Notes: generated by a model from the letters alone, not told the origin. DNA of 64,000 bases from Gammaproteobacteria bacterium (GCA_028819075.1 JAPPMM010000065.1:147067-211066), one strand, 5' to 3'; shown: positions 17,060 through 27,276, numbered from the stretch's first letter. Made by a program: numbers and translations.

Positions 17060-20044
17060 TCATCGCGCGTGAGCACTTCCGGCCAGGGTGCGCGCGACTT
17101 CCTCGACCACGAAGCACTCGATGACATCACCCACTTTCACATCGTTGTAGTTGGCGATTCCAATCCCGCACTCGAGCCCGTTGCGGACCAGCTTCACATC
17201 GTCCTTGAACCGCTTGAGCGAACTGATCTCTCCCGTGTACACCACGACGCCGTCGCGGATCAGACGCACCGTCGACGGGTGTTCCACAGCCCCCTCGCTG
17301 ACGTAGCAGCCCGCGATGGTGCCGACCCTCGTCACCCTGAAGGTCTCGCGCACCTCCGCGCTTGCCACGACCTTCTCGAGGCGCTCCGGGGCGAGCATGC
17401 CTTCCAGAGCGGCGCGCACGTCGTTTTCCGCGTCGTAGATGACGTCGTAGACCTGGATGTCCACGCCCTCACGCTCGGCCAGCTGCCGGGCGTTGATGTT
17501 CGGACGCACCCTGAAGCCGATGATGACACCCCCGGCGGTGCGCGCGAGCAGGACATCCTCCTCGTTGATGGCTCCCACCGCCCGGTGGACGATCTCCACC
17601 CGCACTTCCGCGGTGCTGAGTCGCTGGAGCGTATCCGACACCGCCTGTACGGAGCCGTCGACGTCGCCCTTGATGATGAGCGGCAGAGTGCTGACTTCAC
17701 CCGCGGACAGGATCTGGGAGAAGTCCCCAAGCCTGATCCCGCGATCCTTGATGCGCAGGAGCTTCTCGCGCTCCAGGCGCTGGCGGGTGCTGGCGATCTC
17801 GGATGCCCGCATGGCCTCCATGACCTGCAGCGTGTCGCCCGCCTGGGGCACGCCCCTGACGCCCAGAAGCTGCACCGGAGTGCCGGGGCCCGCCTCTTCC
17901 ACGACCGCCCCGCGCTCGTCCAGCAGCGCGCGCACGCGGCCGTCGAACTTGCCGCAAATGAAGTCGTCGCCCACTCGAAGGGTACCCCGCTGAACCAGCA
18001 CGGAAACGACGGGGCCCTTCCCGACATCCAGTCTGGCCTCGATCACGGCGCCCGTTGCCGGGCGGTTCGGGTTGGCCTTCAGTTCGAGCAACTCCGCCTG
18101 CAGCAGCACCTTCTCCAGAAGCTCGTCCATGCCCGCTCCGGTGCGGGCGGAGATCGGCGCCACCAGCACGTCGCCCCCGAAATCCTCTACGGTGACGTCG
18201 TGACTGAGAAGCTGCTGCTTGACGCGTTCGGCGTCTGCCGCCGGCAGATCCATCTTGTTGATGGCCACCACGATGGGGACGCCGGCGTTGCGCGCGTGGG
18301 AGATCGCCTCGATGGTCTGCGGCATGACGGAGTCGTCCGCCGCCACCACCAGGATCACGATGTCGGTGACGTCGGCGCCCCGCGCGCGCATGGCGGTGAA
18401 CGCGGCGTGGCCCGGCGTATCCAGGAACGTGAGCGAGCGGTCGCCGTCCACCTGGACGTGGTAGGCCCCGATATGCTGGGTGATGCCACCGGACTCGCCC
18501 GCGACGACGTTGGTGTCCCGGATCGAGTCGAGCAGCTTCGTCTTTCCGTGGTCCACGTGACCCATGACCGTGACCACGGGTGGGCGTGGCATAGCCAGCT
18601 CGGGATCGTCCTCCTCCTCCACTTCACCGTCTTCCGCGGCGCCGTACTCCTGCTCGCGGACGGCGGTAAAGTTGAACTCCTCCAGCAGCATTTCGATCTG
18701 GTCGAAATCCAGCCGCTGGTTGATCGTGACCATGAGGCCCAGGCTCTTGAAGGCCGAGCCGATGAGTTCGGTTGAAGATATGTCGATGAGTTCCCCGAGT
18801 TCGGCCACGGTCAGAAACTCGTTCACGCGCACGGTGGTGGCTTCGCGCTCCTCCTGCTTGCGGGCTTCCTCCTTGCGAGCCTCCTTTTCCTCCACCCTGG
18901 GACGCGTATCACGGCTCTTGCGCCGACGCCGGCCCCCGCCCTTCAGTTCGGCCATCACGCGCTGGATGTTCTCCTGCACGGCGCCCTGGTCCACCCGCTG
19001 GCGCCTTCTGCCCTTCTTCCGTCCCCGCTTGCGTCTGCCGTCGGGCCCGTACCCTTCGGCCTGGATGCGCACCTGGCCTCCGGGCCCGGCGCTGGCTGCG
19101 GGAGCCAGTCGGGGTGACTGGCGCACGACCCGCACGGGACCTTCGGGCCCCTGACTGCGCGCCGACCGCAGCTTGGGTCGGGCCGCAGCCGGGAAGGTCT
19201 CGGCCGAAGTGACGTTCGCGTCGTGGGCCGGGGCCGCATGGCCAGGGTCGGAGGAAGCCCCGGCCGGTGGCTGCGCGGAGGCTGAGGGCGGGGTCGGCGG
19301 CTCCGGCGATGCGCCAGAGGCGGTCGGGGCGGCAGCTTGGCTCCCGGACCGTGGGTCGGGGACCGCGTCGCGATGGTCGGCCGGGTGCGATGCGGATGCG
19401 GACCCGTCTTCCGCGCGCCGTGCCGTACCCGGCCCATCGCCGGCGTCGGCAACCTGCGCCGCGGCGGCCGCGTCCGCGGCCACGGCATCCTGCCCGGCGG
19501 TGGCCCCGGCCGCGCCGCCATCGAGCTGGTCTGCCCCGGCCGGCGGCGACTCGCTTCCTGCGCCGGGCATGTCCGGACCCGATGCTGCGGTCTCGGGAGA
19601 GGACGTCTCGCCATTGGGCGCGTGGTGTCCCGCGGAACCGGCGTCCTCGGCGGGTTCCGCCGCATCGCCCGCGGAGGGCGGTCCGGCGGCCACCTGTACG
19701 GAATCGGCCTGCTCGGTCACCGGATCCGAGTTCTCCGCCGTCCCGACCGGGGACGCAACGGCTACAACTTCGGCTTCGCTCGGCGTCACGCGCCGGATTC
19801 GCCTGCGACTGCGCCTCCGCCGGACATGGGTTGACCGAACATCTTCCAGCGCGGCCTGCACGGCTTCACGGGTTCCGAAGCCGCTTTGTCGCCGCTCGCG
19901 CTCGATTCGCGCCAGGAGACGCGAGACGTCGTCGCCGGGCACAAAATCCCTGTCTCCGTGCAGCGCTACGCCCATCTTGCGCAACAGCGTCAACAGCATC
20001 CGCGACGAGACCCGCAAATCTCTCGCAAGCTCAAACACCCGCAT
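17060..20044 (-). CDS. infB: Translation initiation factor IF-2
   Basis: GTPase that brings initiator tRNA to the 30S P site and promotes subunit joining. 994 aa. The N-terminal IF2_N domain begins [15 protein letters not shown] long Ala/Pro/Gly/Glu-rich disordered linker (about residues 90-330) is followed by Arg/Lys-rich blocks. The G domain starts near residue 488 with [12 protein letters not shown] (G1), then DTPGHAAF (G3) and NKMDLP (G4). Domains II, III and the C-terminal tRNA-binding domain follow, with [17 protein letters not shown]. The start is 74 bp after nusA. There is no ylxR gene between nusA and infB. Confidence 0.97.
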   Translation of the reverse strand: MRVFELARDLRVSSRMLLTLLRKMGVALHGDRDFVPGDDVSRLLARIERERRQSGFGTREAVQAALEDVRSTHVRRRRSRRRIRRVTPSEAEVVAVASPVGTAENSDPVTEQADSVQVAAGPPSAGDAAEPAEDAGSAGHHAPNGETSSPETAASGPDMPGAGSESPPAGADQLDGGAAGATAGQDAVAADAAAAAQVADAGDGPGTARRAEDGSASASHPADHRDAVPDPRSGSQAAAPTASGASPEPPTPPSASAQPPAGASSDPGHAAPAHDANVTSAETFPAAARPKLRSARSQGPEGPVRVVRQSPRLAPAASAGPGGQVRIQAEGYGPDGRRKRGRKKGRRRQRVDQGAVQENIQRVMAELKGGGRRRRKSRDTRPRVEEKEARKEEARKQEEREATTVRVNEFLTVAELGELIDISSTELIGSAFKSLGLMVTINQRLDFDQIEMLLEEFNFTAVREQEYGAAEDGEVEEEDDPELAMPRPPVVTVMGHVDHGKTKLLDSIRDTNVVAGESGGITQHIGAYHVQVDGDRSLTFLDTPGHAAFTAMRARGADVTDIVILVVAADDSVMPQTIEAISHARNAGVPIVVAINKMDLPAADAERVKQQLLSHDVTVEDFGGDVLVAPISARTGAGMDELLEKVLLQAELLELKANPNRPATGAVIEARLDVGKGPVVSVLVQRGTLRVGDDFICGKFDGRVRALLDERGAVVEEAGPGTPVQLLGVRGVPQAGDTLQVMEAMRASEIASTRQRLEREKLLRIKDRGIRLGDFSQILSAGEVSTLPLIIKGDVDGSVQAVSDTLQRLSTAEVRVEIVHRAVGAINEEDVLLARTAGGVIIGFRVRPNINARQLAEREGVDIQVYDVIYDAENDVRAALEGMLAPERLEKVVASAEVRETFRVTRVGTIAGCYVSEGAVEHPSTVRLIRDGVVVYTGEISSLKRFKDDVKLVRNGLECGIGIANYNDVKVGDVIECFVVEEVARTLAGSAHAR

Positions 20045-20118
20045 GCCCCTGGACTTCCTCCCTGGTTGGCTTCCCCGGCCCGGCCGACGAACTCCGTCTG
20101 CGCCGTGCCCCGGCTATC

Positions 20119-21465
20119 TCATCCGTCTGTGTGCTCTCCGTCCGCAAGAGCTTCGGGTTGCGCGTCTTCCTCGCCCTCGATCACGGTCAATTCGTCGATC
20201 AGCCCGACGATCTGGTCTACGGCGTCAGTAGAGAGTCCCGGTATCGCCAGAAACTCGCCCCTCTCCAGGTTAATGATCTGGAGGAAGGTGGTGTATCCCG
20301 CCCCTCCGAGCGCCTGCAGCGCGTCGGCCGGCAACTCCAGTTCCGAGAGCGGAAAATCGGACGTTTCGTAGTTTTCCTCGGCGTCCGGGAAGATGGCCGT
20401 GTCCGCTCCCCGCTCAAGCCACTCGCGAGACCCGTAGAGGTCGATCTGCCACCCGATCAACTGCGACGCCAGACGAACGTTCTGTCCATTCCGGCCGATC
20501 GCCAGGGACAACTGATCCTCGTCCACGATCGCGGTGATTACCTGGTTGTCGTAGTTGCTGATGACCTTCGCAACCCGCGCGGGCGCAAGCGCCCTGCGGG
20601 CGAAGACTTCGGGATCGGGATGCCAAGGCACGATATCGATCCGCTCTCCGCCCAGCTCGGAAACGACGGCCTGTACGCGGGATCCTTTCAGCCCTACGCA
20701 CGCGCCCACGGGATCGATGGATTCGTCACGCGACGACACCGCGATCTTGGTTCTGCCGCCGACTTCCCTGGCCTTTTCCCGGATGTCGACGATGCCCTGG
20801 TAGATCTCCGGCACCTCGAGCCTGAAGAGGGACTCGACGAAAACGGGGTCCGCGCGCGACAGAATGAGCCGGGGCCCCTTGGGAGACTCCTCGATCTTCT
20901 TCAACACGGCGCGGATCGGATCGCCCTGGCGGAAACGCTCCCGGGGGTTCTGCTCCTTCCAGGGGATGATGGCGTCCGCGTCCTTGGCGAGGTTCAGCAT
21001 CACCACCACCTTGCCCCGCTCGATCTGCTGCACGTCGCCCGAAAGCAGCTCGCCGACCCGGTCCGCGAACTCTTCGCGAATCCGGTCGCGCTCGTTCTCG
21101 CGAATACGCTGGACGATGCGCTGCTTGGTCGCCATCACCGCGTTGCGTCCGAACTCGGTGAAGTCCATGGGGATTTCCATGAGATCCCCGATTTCGAAGG
21201 CCTCGTCGTCCCAGCGGGCTTCCTCCAGGGAAATCTCCGCGGAGCCGTCCTCGACCTGGTCTACGACACGCTTGAGGACGACGATGTCGATCGCTCCGCT
21301 CATGTCGTCCACGTCGATCTCGGCGCGCACGTTGGGCCCATGGATGCGTGCGAGGCCGGCCATGATCCCGTCCTCGATCAACTCGTTGAGTTCGTCCACG
21401 GACAGGTTCTTGGTGGCGGCCATGTCCCGGAATGCCGCAATTATCTGGCCCGAGTTCGCTATCAT
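20119..21465 (-). CDS. nusA: Transcription termination/antitermination factor NusA
   Basis: RNA polymerase-associated factor controlling pausing, intrinsic termination and antitermination. 448 aa. N-terminal RNAP-binding domain (about 1-125), S1 domain (about 130-200), then KH1 and KH2 (about 225-345, with DPVGACVGLKGSRVQAV and AIGRNGQNVRLA, both KH loops). The C-terminal region (about 370-448) resembles a helix-hairpin-helix repeat (GLSTDAVDQIVG) and ends acidic. rimP, which normally precedes nusA, is not here. Instead a 255-bp leader carries a promoter and an intrinsic terminator. First gene of the operon. Confidence 0.96.
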   Translation of the reverse strand: MIANSGQIIAAFRDMAATKNLSVDELNELIEDGIMAGLARIHGPNVRAEIDVDDMSGAIDIVVLKRVVDQVEDGSAEISLEEARWDDEAFEIGDLMEIPMDFTEFGRNAVMATKQRIVQRIRENERDRIREEFADRVGELLSGDVQQIERGKVVVMLNLAKDADAIIPWKEQNPRERFRQGDPIRAVLKKIEESPKGPRLILSRADPVFVESLFRLEVPEIYQGIVDIREKAREVGGRTKIAVSSRDESIDPVGACVGLKGSRVQAVVSELGGERIDIVPWHPDPEVFARRALAPARVAKVISNYDNQVITAIVDEDQLSLAIGRNGQNVRLASQLIGWQIDLYGSREWLERGADTAIFPDAEENYETSDFPLSELELPADALQALGGAGYTTFLQIINLERGEFLAIPGLSTDAVDQIVGLIDELTVIEGEEDAQPEALADGEHTDG

Positions 21466-21572
21466 CGACTCCGTTCACCCTGCCGACACACGCGGATCGT
21501 CCGCCCGTCCCGTGCAAGTCGGGATCATGTCACGGGTGGCCCGCCCGCGCGGCGCCGCCCGGCTTGCCGGGT

Positions 21573-21600
21573 AAAAAAAAGCGGGGGCCACTGGCTCCCC
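21573..21600 (-). terminator. Intrinsic terminator / attenuator in the nusA leader
   Basis: On the minus strand a hairpin (GGGG, bulged A, GCC, loop AGT, GGC, CCCC; 7 bp) spans 21600-21583. Two bases and eight consecutive T follow (21580-21573), a textbook rho-independent terminator. It lies downstream of the predicted promoter (21641-21669) and about 110 nt before the nusA ATG. It would end transcripts from the upstream coiled-coil gene and could also attenuate nusA itself. No competing antiterminator was identified. Confidence 0.65.
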
Positions 21601-21608
21601 ACTCTCAA

Positions 21609-21626
21609 GATCGTCGGCCGACGATC
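21609..21626 (-). repeat. Perfect 18-bp palindrome in the nusA leader
   Basis: GATCGTCGGCCGACGATC is exactly self-complementary. It lies about 8 nt downstream of the predicted transcription start and 8 nt upstream of the terminator hairpin. In RNA it can form a 7-bp stem with a GGCC loop; in DNA it could be a dimeric-protein operator. Its role is unknown. Confidence 0.6.
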
Positions 21627-21640
21627 CGCCCGGACCCTGA

Positions 21641-21669
21641 ACAATAAGGGTTTGTCCACCCCCGTTCAA
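21641..21669 (-). promoter_or_regulatory. Sigma-70-type promoter for the nusA-infB operon
   Basis: Minus strand TTGAAC (21664-21669) and TATTGT (21641-21646) with exactly 17 bp between. The predicted start is near 21634, giving a leader of about 170 nt before nusA. It sits in an A/T-richer pocket of an otherwise GC-rich gap. Confidence 0.55.
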
Positions 21670-21720
21670 GGCTTCGGAGCCGGCCGCGCGGCTCCGGCTG
21701 CCAGCGTGGCGCGTCCCCGG

Positions 21721-22041
21721 TCACGGGGTCGGGTCTTGCCGCTCCAGGCGCTCGATCCTCGCGGCGAGACGCTCTACCGCCTCCCGCAGCTGGTCCATCT
21801 CGCGACGGGTCACGAAGTCCAGGCGATCACGGGCGGTCTCGGCCGCCGCCTGAGCCCTGGACAACGCGCCCTTCACCGCATCGCGCGCCGCTTCGGCGTT
21901 CGGCCCGCCCTGCTCGCGGGTCTCGGCCAGGGTTTCCTCAATGGCGTCCTTGAGCGCCGAAAGAAAACCGAGCCCCTGACTCAACCCTTCGCGAATGCCC
22001 TTTCTCCTGCGACGCTCGCCGTCGCTTCCCTCTTCCTTCAC
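21721..22041 (-). CDS. Small coiled-coil protein, phasin-like
   Basis: 106 aa, highly charged and almost entirely helical by appearance. An Arg/Lys-rich N-terminus is followed by GLGFLSALKDAIEETL, a helix rich in Ala/Arg/Glu, and a heptad-like C-terminal segment (MDQLREAVERLAARIERLE). This resembles the short phasin-like or BMFP-type accessory coiled coils, but I cannot assign a function. The GTG start at 22041 has GGGAGG 7 nt upstream. It follows murA by 66 bp and probably shares its transcript, which would end at the terminator at 21573-21600. Confidence 0.7.
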   Translation of the reverse strand: MKEEGSDGERRRRKGIREGLSQGLGFLSALKDAIEETLAETREQGGPNAEAARDAVKGALSRAQAAAETARDRLDFVTRREMDQLREAVERLAARIERLERQDPTP

Positions 22042-22107
22042 GGTGTACCTCCCTGCCCCTGGTGTCGTGTGTCAGCCGGATTCCACACCCCGTGCAGGAC
22101 CCGGTGT

Positions 22108-23385
22108 TCAACCCACGCGCTCGATGTGCGCTCCGAGTCCGCGCAGGCGTTCGTCGATCTGCTGATAGCCGCGTTCGATCTGGGCGATGTTGTGAATCTC
22201 GCTGGTTCCCCTGGCAGCCAGAGCGGCGAGCAGGATCGCCATGCCCGCGCGAATGTCCGGGCTCTCGAGGCGTCCGCCCCGCAGTTGCGCGGGGCCGACC
22301 ACGACCGCGCGATGCGGATCGCACAGGATGATCTGCGCCCCCATGGAAACAAGCTTGTCGGTGAAGAACATGCGTGACTCGAACATCTTCTCGTATACGA
22401 GCACGGTGCCGTGGCACTGCGTGGCCGTGACCAGCGCGATCGACGTGAGGTCGGCAGGAAACGCCGGCCAGGGCCCGTCGTCGATCTTGGGCACGTGGCC
22501 GAAGGCGTCCGGCCGGATCCCGAGCTCGCGATCGCCCCGCACGACCAGCGACCCGTCGACAGGTTCGCACTCGACGCCAAGGCGCCGGAAGCCCAGCAAG
22601 GTCGAATCCAGATGCTCGATCGGGACATCCTCGATGACCAGTCTGCTTCGCGTCACTGCCGCGAGGCCGATGAAGGAACCGATTTCGATGTGGTCGGCGC
22701 CGATCCGGTATCTGGCTCCGCCCAGCTCTCCGACGCCCTCGATATCGAGGACATGCGTGCCGATGCCTCGGATGCGCGCACCCATCGCATTCAGCAGGTG
22801 GCACAAGTCCTGGACGTGCGGTTCGGCCGCCGCGTTTCGAATCCGGGTTCGGCCGCGGGCCAGCGTGGCCGCCATCACGGCGTTCTCCGTGCCGGTCACC
22901 GAAGGCTCGTCCAGGAACATCGAGGCGCCCTTCAGGCTGGACGCGTGGATCTCGAACTCCCTTCCCAGCCGCGTCTCTCCCCCCAATGCCGCAAGCGCCA
23001 TGAAGTGGGTGTCCAGCCGGCGGCGGCCGATCACGTCACCCCCGGGAGGGGGAAGCAGGACGCGTCCGAAGCGCGCCAGCAACGGCCCGGCGAGCAGAAT
23101 CGAGGCCCGAATGCGCTCTGCGAGCGCGCGCGGGGGACGGACGTCGCTGACCTGTCCCGCATCCACGGTGACCACGTTGGGCCCCTCCCAGGACACTTCG
23201 GCGCCCAGGGCGCGCAGGATCGCGGCCAACGCCTCCACATCCTTGATGCGGGGGACGTTCTCCAGGGTGACCGGCTCTGTCGCGAGGAGCGTCGCCGCAA
23301 GTGCCGGCAACGCCGCGTTCTTGTTTCCTGCCGGCCTTATGGTCCCGCTGAGGGGGTGGCCGCCTTCGACCAGGAAGTGTGCCAT
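22108..23385 (-). CDS. murA: UDP-N-acetylglucosamine 1-carboxyvinyltransferase, Asp-type active site
   Basis: First committed step of peptidoglycan synthesis: enolpyruvyl transfer from PEP to UDP-GlcNAc. 425 aa, normal. [11 protein letters not shown] near the N-terminus carries the conserved Lys22/Asn23 pair, and the terminal [22 protein letters not shown] is typical. The catalytic loop reads PPPGGDVIG. Asp117 stands where most MurA enzymes have the Cys that fosfomycin alkylates (Cys115 in E. coli). The Asp form is active in Mycobacterium and Chlamydia and confers intrinsic fosfomycin resistance. All other motifs look intact, so a working, drug-insensitive enzyme is expected. Confidence 0.96.
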   Translation of the reverse strand: MAHFLVEGGHPLSGTIRPAGNKNAALPALAATLLATEPVTLENVPRIKDVEALAAILRALGAEVSWEGPNVVTVDAGQVSDVRPPRALAERIRASILLAGPLLARFGRVLLPPPGGDVIGRRRLDTHFMALAALGGETRLGREFEIHASSLKGASMFLDEPSVTGTENAVMAATLARGRTRIRNAAAEPHVQDLCHLLNAMGARIRGIGTHVLDIEGVGELGGARYRIGADHIEIGSFIGLAAVTRSRLVIEDVPIEHLDSTLLGFRRLGVECEPVDGSLVVRGDRELGIRPDAFGHVPKIDDGPWPAFPADLTSIALVTATQCHGTVLVYEKMFESRMFFTDKLVSMGAQIILCDPHRAVVVGPAQLRGGRLESPDIRAGMAILLAALAARGTSEIHNIAQIERGYQQIDERLRGLGAHIERVG

Positions 23386-23586
23386 GACATGGGGGTGGAA
23401 TGGTGGACCAGGTGGAAGCTACGGGAGCGCGGCCAGCGCCGGGACCTTGGGGGCGGTCGCGCGTCGGGTCGCTGGTCGCATTGCCGCGCCAACATACCGC
23501 GTCGCCGACGCCCCGGCCAGCGGGATCAGGACGTGCATGGAAGTTCTTGCAGCGCAAGCCCCGAATGCGCTACCATTGGAGAACAG
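23386..23586 (+). other. Divergent intergenic region between murA and the plus-strand genes
   Basis: This stretch separates murA (minus) from the plus-strand pair starting at 23587. An A/T-rich patch at about 23565-23615, continuing into the small ORF, contains sub-consensus promoter pieces on both strands. On minus these are TTGACA and TAGAAT, too close together to pair with each other. On plus, TTGCAG lies 18 bp before TACCAT at 23571-23576. No convincing hairpin terminator or RNA gene is seen. Confidence 0.35.
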
Positions 23587-23697
23587 ATGATTCTACAAGT
23601 TATTGTCAATACGTCAGATGCACCCTTCGGTGAGGCGCTCTCCGAGGGAGGCCCCGCCAATCTTCTCGGCTCCACGCCGCTCCTGATCATACCATGA
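23587..23697 (+). CDS. Possible 36-aa leader peptide or small protein
   Basis: Starts MILQVIVNTSDAPFGEAL. The ATG at 23587 has GGAG at a 5-nt spacing, and its TGA overlaps the ATG of the next gene (ATGA at 23694-23697), the same coupling used by real gene pairs throughout this window. Against it: the first third uses A/T-ending codons unlike neighbouring genes, and there is no recognised domain. It could be a coupled leader peptide or a chance frame. Confidence 0.35.
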   Translation: MILQVIVNTSDAPFGEALSEGGPANLLGSTPLLIIP

Positions 23698-24335
23698 TTG
23701 CAACGGTTTGGACGATAGCGGCCGCGGCATCCGCCCGGGTGTCGGGGCAGGAACCGGCGCCCGACACGGTTTTCGTCATGGTCGCGCCCTCGGGGATCGC
23801 GAACGTCAGCGAGTGGGGCCTCCTGGCCCTCGTGGTCCTGGCCTCGCTCGGCGCCGTGGCGCTGCTGGCCTTCCTGAGGCGGCTGGACAGGCACGGGCGC
23901 CGGCTCACCGACATCGCGCGCCGGCTGGAAGAGCACAGCCGGCCGGTGCTCGAACGGGCTGCCGGCGTCGCGGACAACGTGGATGCCGTCTCCCGCTCGC
24001 TGCGCGACGAGGCGCGGCACCTCACAGGGTCCGTGCGGGCGCTGTCCGACCGGCTGAGGCAGGCATCGACGCACATGGAAACCCGCATCGATGAGTTCAA
24101 CGCGTTGCTGGAAGTGGTGCAGGCCGAGGCTGAAGAGACTTTTCTCAAGACGGCTGCGGCCGTTCGCGGGGTGGGCGCCGGCGCCCGCGCCCTTGAGCGC
24201 ACGCGCGGCGGCGCCCGCTCCGTGCTCCCGGTCGAAGAGGATGCCGCGTCGGGGCCCCCAGGCGATGAGCCGGCTGACACCCCCGCCGTCACAGGGCCGG
24301 ATGACGGGCGCGAGCCGGCTGGCGAGACCGGATAG
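23694..24335 (+). CDS. Membrane-anchored coiled-coil protein of unknown function
   Basis: 213 aa. A weakly hydrophobic N-terminus is followed by one clear TM helix (about residues 42-61, LLALVVLASLGAVALLAF). A long charged helical region (about 65-165) contains repeated spacing of Leu/Val that suggests a coiled coil, then a Pro/Gly/Glu/Asp-rich disordered tail. The layout resembles DUF948-type proteins, which have a TM followed by a coil. The gene is monocistronic apart from the small ORF, divergent from murA and convergent with gatB. The function cannot be inferred. Confidence 0.7.
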   Translation: MIATVWTIAAAASARVSGQEPAPDTVFVMVAPSGIANVSEWGLLALVVLASLGAVALLAFLRRLDRHGRRLTDIARRLEEHSRPVLERAAGVADNVDAVSRSLRDEARHLTGSVRALSDRLRQASTHMETRIDEFNALLEVVQAEAEETFLKTAAAVRGVGAGARALERTRGGARSVLPVEEDAASGPPGDEPADTPAVTGPDDGREPAGETG

Positions 24336-24382
24336 CGGCGGCGGGCAGCCCGTGGGTCAACTCGGCCGGCGATCCGCCGACT

Positions 24383-25822
24383 TCAATCGGCATCGGCGTC
24401 CAGCGCGGCCCGCAGCAACTGGCTCACGCGGCGCGGGTCGGCCTTGCGCCCGGAGGCACGCATGACCTGGCCCATGAGAAACCCGAAAAGGCGCGTCTCC
24501 CCCGCGCGGTAGCGGGCGACTGCCTCCGGATGCGCCGTCACCGCGTCCGTCACCCACCTGTCCAGCACCTGGTCTTCCCGTACCTGCCTGAGCCCTTCCC
24601 GCTGGACGACCGCCCCGGGCGCGTCGCCGGTGCGCGCCATGCCGGCGAGGACCGTCTTTGCCGCCGTGGCCGACAGCGTCCCCTTGTCCACCAGCACAAG
24701 CAGTTCGGCGAGTCGCCCGGGTGCCAGCCCCGGTGAGGAAAGGTCGGCGATTCCTCGTTTCACCGTCTCGAGCACCGGCCCCATCACCCAGTTGGACACC
24801 GTCTTGGGCTGCCTACCGCACGCGACAACGGCTTCGTAGTAGTCCGCGAGTCCCCGGGACGAAGTAAGCACGTCCGCGTCGTATGCGGGCAACTCGTACT
24901 GACGCCGAAAGCGCTCGCGCTTTGCACGCGGAAGCTCGCCCAGTTCCGCCCGCAGCGACGCGACGCGCGCGGCCGAGAGGACGAGAGGCGGGAGGTCGGG
25001 ATCGGGGAAATACCGGTAGTCCTGGCTGTCCTCCTTGTCCCGCATCACCCGCACGTCGCCTCCTGCGGCATCCCAGAGCAGGGTCTGGCGGGTCACGGCG
25101 CGGCCTTCGGCGCGAAGCCGGGTCTGGCGCCAGATCTCGACGCCGAGCGCCTTTTCCACCGCCGAGAAACTGTTGAGGTTCTTGACCTCGGTGCTGGCCT
25201 CGAGGCGCTCGCTTCCCTTCTTCCGCAGGGACACGTTCGCGTCCACGCGCAGGCTGCCTTCTTCCATGTTGCAATCGGATATCCCCAGGTATTCCATCAG
25301 CCGCTTGAGGAGCTGGAGATAGGAGCGCGCCTCCCGGGGAGAGCGCAGGTCCGGCTCCGAAACGACTTCGATCAGCGGGGTGCCGGTCCGGTTCAGATCG
25401 ATGGCGGTCGCGGAGGCGAAGCGGTCGTGTAGCGACTTTCCGGCGTCCTCTTCCATGTGCACCCGCCGGATCCGCACCCGCCGGCCGCCATCCAGTTCCA
25501 CGGCACCCCGGGTGGCCAGGGGGCGTTCGAACTGGGAGATCTGATATCCCTTGGGCAGATCGGGATAGAAGTAGTTCTTGCGGGCGAAGACGGAGACGGG
25601 GTGGATGGTGCAGTCCAGCGCGAGCGCCGCCCGGAGCGCGAGATCGACCGCTCCCGGGTCGAGCACGGGGAGCGCGCCGGGCAGCCCCAGGCAGACCGGG
25701 CACACGGCCGTGTTGGGCGGTGCTCCGAATGCGGTTGAATCCGCGCAGAACAGCTTGCGCCCGGTGTCGAGCTGAACGTGGACCTCCAGGCCGATCACGG
25801 CTTCCAGCCGCGAATCCTTCAT
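24383..25822 (-). CDS. gatB: Asp-tRNA(Asn)/Glu-tRNA(Gln) amidotransferase subunit B
   Basis: tRNA-binding and kinase subunit of GatCAB, which activates misacylated Glu-tRNA-Gln/Asp-tRNA-Asn for amidation. 479 aa from ATG 25822, overlapping the gatA stop (ATGA). The open frame upstream of that is an antisense/alternate-frame shadow. Motifs: [30 protein letters not shown], the [16 protein letters not shown] signature, and HMEEDAGKS. The YqeY-like tail domain follows and ends in DADAD. Presence of GatCAB implies indirect Gln and/or Asn tRNA charging. Confidence 0.96.
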   Translation of the reverse strand: MKDSRLEAVIGLEVHVQLDTGRKLFCADSTAFGAPPNTAVCPVCLGLPGALPVLDPGAVDLALRAALALDCTIHPVSVFARKNYFYPDLPKGYQISQFERPLATRGAVELDGGRRVRIRRVHMEEDAGKSLHDRFASATAIDLNRTGTPLIEVVSEPDLRSPREARSYLQLLKRLMEYLGISDCNMEEGSLRVDANVSLRKKGSERLEASTEVKNLNSFSAVEKALGVEIWRQTRLRAEGRAVTRQTLLWDAAGGDVRVMRDKEDSQDYRYFPDPDLPPLVLSAARVASLRAELGELPRAKRERFRRQYELPAYDADVLTSSRGLADYYEAVVACGRQPKTVSNWVMGPVLETVKRGIADLSSPGLAPGRLAELLVLVDKGTLSATAAKTVLAGMARTGDAPGAVVQREGLRQVREDQVLDRWVTDAVTAHPEAVARYRAGETRLFGFLMGQVMRASGRKADPRRVSQLLRAALDADAD

Positions 25823-27276
25823 GCAGCACTTGCGCCGGACGGAACCGGGGGAGATCCCACCGTCCCCAGTTCGGCTTCGAGCGCCGCGGCCGCGGTCAGC
25901 AGCGTGTCCTCCCGCCAGTGTGCGGCCATGAGTTGACCCCCAACGGGCAATCCTTCCGCCAGCCCGATGGGAACGGACATTGCGGGTACCCCGGCCAGGT
26001 TGGCGGTCACGGTGAAGACATCGGACAGGTACATCTGGTAGGGATCGTGGATGCGCTCTCCCAGCTTGAAGGCGGGGGTCGGCGCAGTCGGGGTGAAGAG
26101 CACGTCCACGCCATCCCCGAATGTCCGCTTGAAATCCCGGGCGACGGCAGCCCGCGCCTCCTGCGCACGGCCGTAGTACGCGTCGTAGTAGCCTGCCGAC
26201 AGCGCGTAGGTACCGAGCAGGATGCGCCGCTTGACCTCGGTGCCGAAGCCCTCGGAGCGGGAGAGTTCGTACAGTCGCTCGGTAGTATCCGCCTCCCGGC
26301 AGCGGCGCCCGAAGCGGACACCGTCGTACCGGGCCAGATTGGACGAAGCTTCGGCGGGCGCGATGATGTAGTAGGCGGGAATTGCGTATCGGGTGTGCGG
26401 CAGGGACACCTCCCGCAACTCGGCGCCCGCTCCCTCCAGGGCACCGAGGGCGTGCTCCGCCAGCCGGCGCACCACCGGGTCCAGGCCGGCGGGGAAGTAC
26501 TCGCGCGGAACGCCGACGACCAGCCCGCGCACCCCCCGCTCGCAGGCCGCCGTCAGAGGCGGTACGGGGCGGTTGACCGAGGTGGCGTCGCGCGGGTCGT
26601 GGCCGCTCAGGACTTCGAGCAGGGTGGCCGCGTCGCGCACAGTGCGGCCGAGGGCGCCCACCTGGTCGAGCGAGGAGGCGAAGGCGACCAGCCCGTAGCG
26701 GCTCACCCGCCCGTAGGTGGGCTTGATGCCCACCACCCCGCAGAACGACGCCGGCTGGCGAACCGAACCACCTGTGTCCGAGCCCACCGCGACCGGCACG
26801 ATGCCCGCGGCCACCGCCGCCGCCGACCCGCCGGAGCTTCCGCCGGGAACCCGTTCCGCATGCCAGGGATTGCGCGTGGGACCGAAGGCGGAGTTTTCGG
26901 TCGACGACCCCATGGCGAACTCGTCCATGTTGGTCTTGCCGACGATGACCGCGCCCGCTCCGCGAAGCCGACGGACGGCGGTGGCTTCGTACGGGGAACG
27001 GAACTCCTCCAGGATGCGGGAGCCGCAGGTGGTGGGGAAGCCGGCCGTGGCCAGGTTGTCCTTGACCGCGACCGGTATGCCCGCGAGCAGGCCGTCGCGC
27101 GGACCGCGTTGCCGATCCGCGTTCGCATCCACGGCGATGAAGGCGTTGAGCGGAGCGGGGCCCCGCTCCCACGTCCCGTGCGCCTCCAGCGCCTGCGCCG
27201 CCATCGAGCCCCAGGCGAGTTTCCCGTTCCGGACCTCCGCGGCCCTCGCCGCCACGCCGCCCGCATTCGCCTTCAC
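25819..27276 (-). CDS. gatA: Asp-tRNA(Asn)/Glu-tRNA(Gln) amidotransferase subunit A
   Basis: Amidase-signature glutaminase that releases ammonia for transamidation on GatB. 485 aa. The Ser-cisSer-Lys triad is intact and correctly spaced: Lys72 in VAVKDNL, Ser147 in [10 protein letters not shown], Ser171 in [12 protein letters not shown]. The nucleophile loop [18 protein letters not shown] is typical of GatA. The start overlaps gatC (ATGA) and the end overlaps gatB. The order C-A-B supports equimolar complex assembly. Confidence 0.97.
   Translation of the reverse strand: MKANAGGVAARAAEVRNGKLAWGSMAAQALEAHGTWERGPAPLNAFIAVDANADRQRGPRDGLLAGIPVAVKDNLATAGFPTTCGSRILEEFRSPYEATAVRRLRGAGAVIVGKTNMDEFAMGSSTENSAFGPTRNPWHAERVPGGSSGGSAAAVAAGIVPVAVGSDTGGSVRQPASFCGVVGIKPTYGRVSRYGLVAFASSLDQVGALGRTVRDAATLLEVLSGHDPRDATSVNRPVPPLTAACERGVRGLVVGVPREYFPAGLDPVVRRLAEHALGALEGAGAELREVSLPHTRYAIPAYYIIAPAEASSNLARYDGVRFGRRCREADTTERLYELSRSEGFGTEVKRRILLGTYALSAGYYDAYYGRAQEARAAVARDFKRTFGDGVDVLFTPTAPTPAFKLGERIHDPYQMYLSDVFTVTANLAGVPAMSVPIGLAEGLPVGGQLMAAHWREDTLLTAAAALEAELGTVGSPPVPSGASAA

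Noticed and set aside
19267-22377. Very long plus-strand open frame (over 1000 codons) opposite infB, nusA and murA
   Set aside because: It runs antisense to three genes with clear family motifs. Its product is Arg/Pro-rich with no domain, a by-product of GC-rich sequence with few stop codons.
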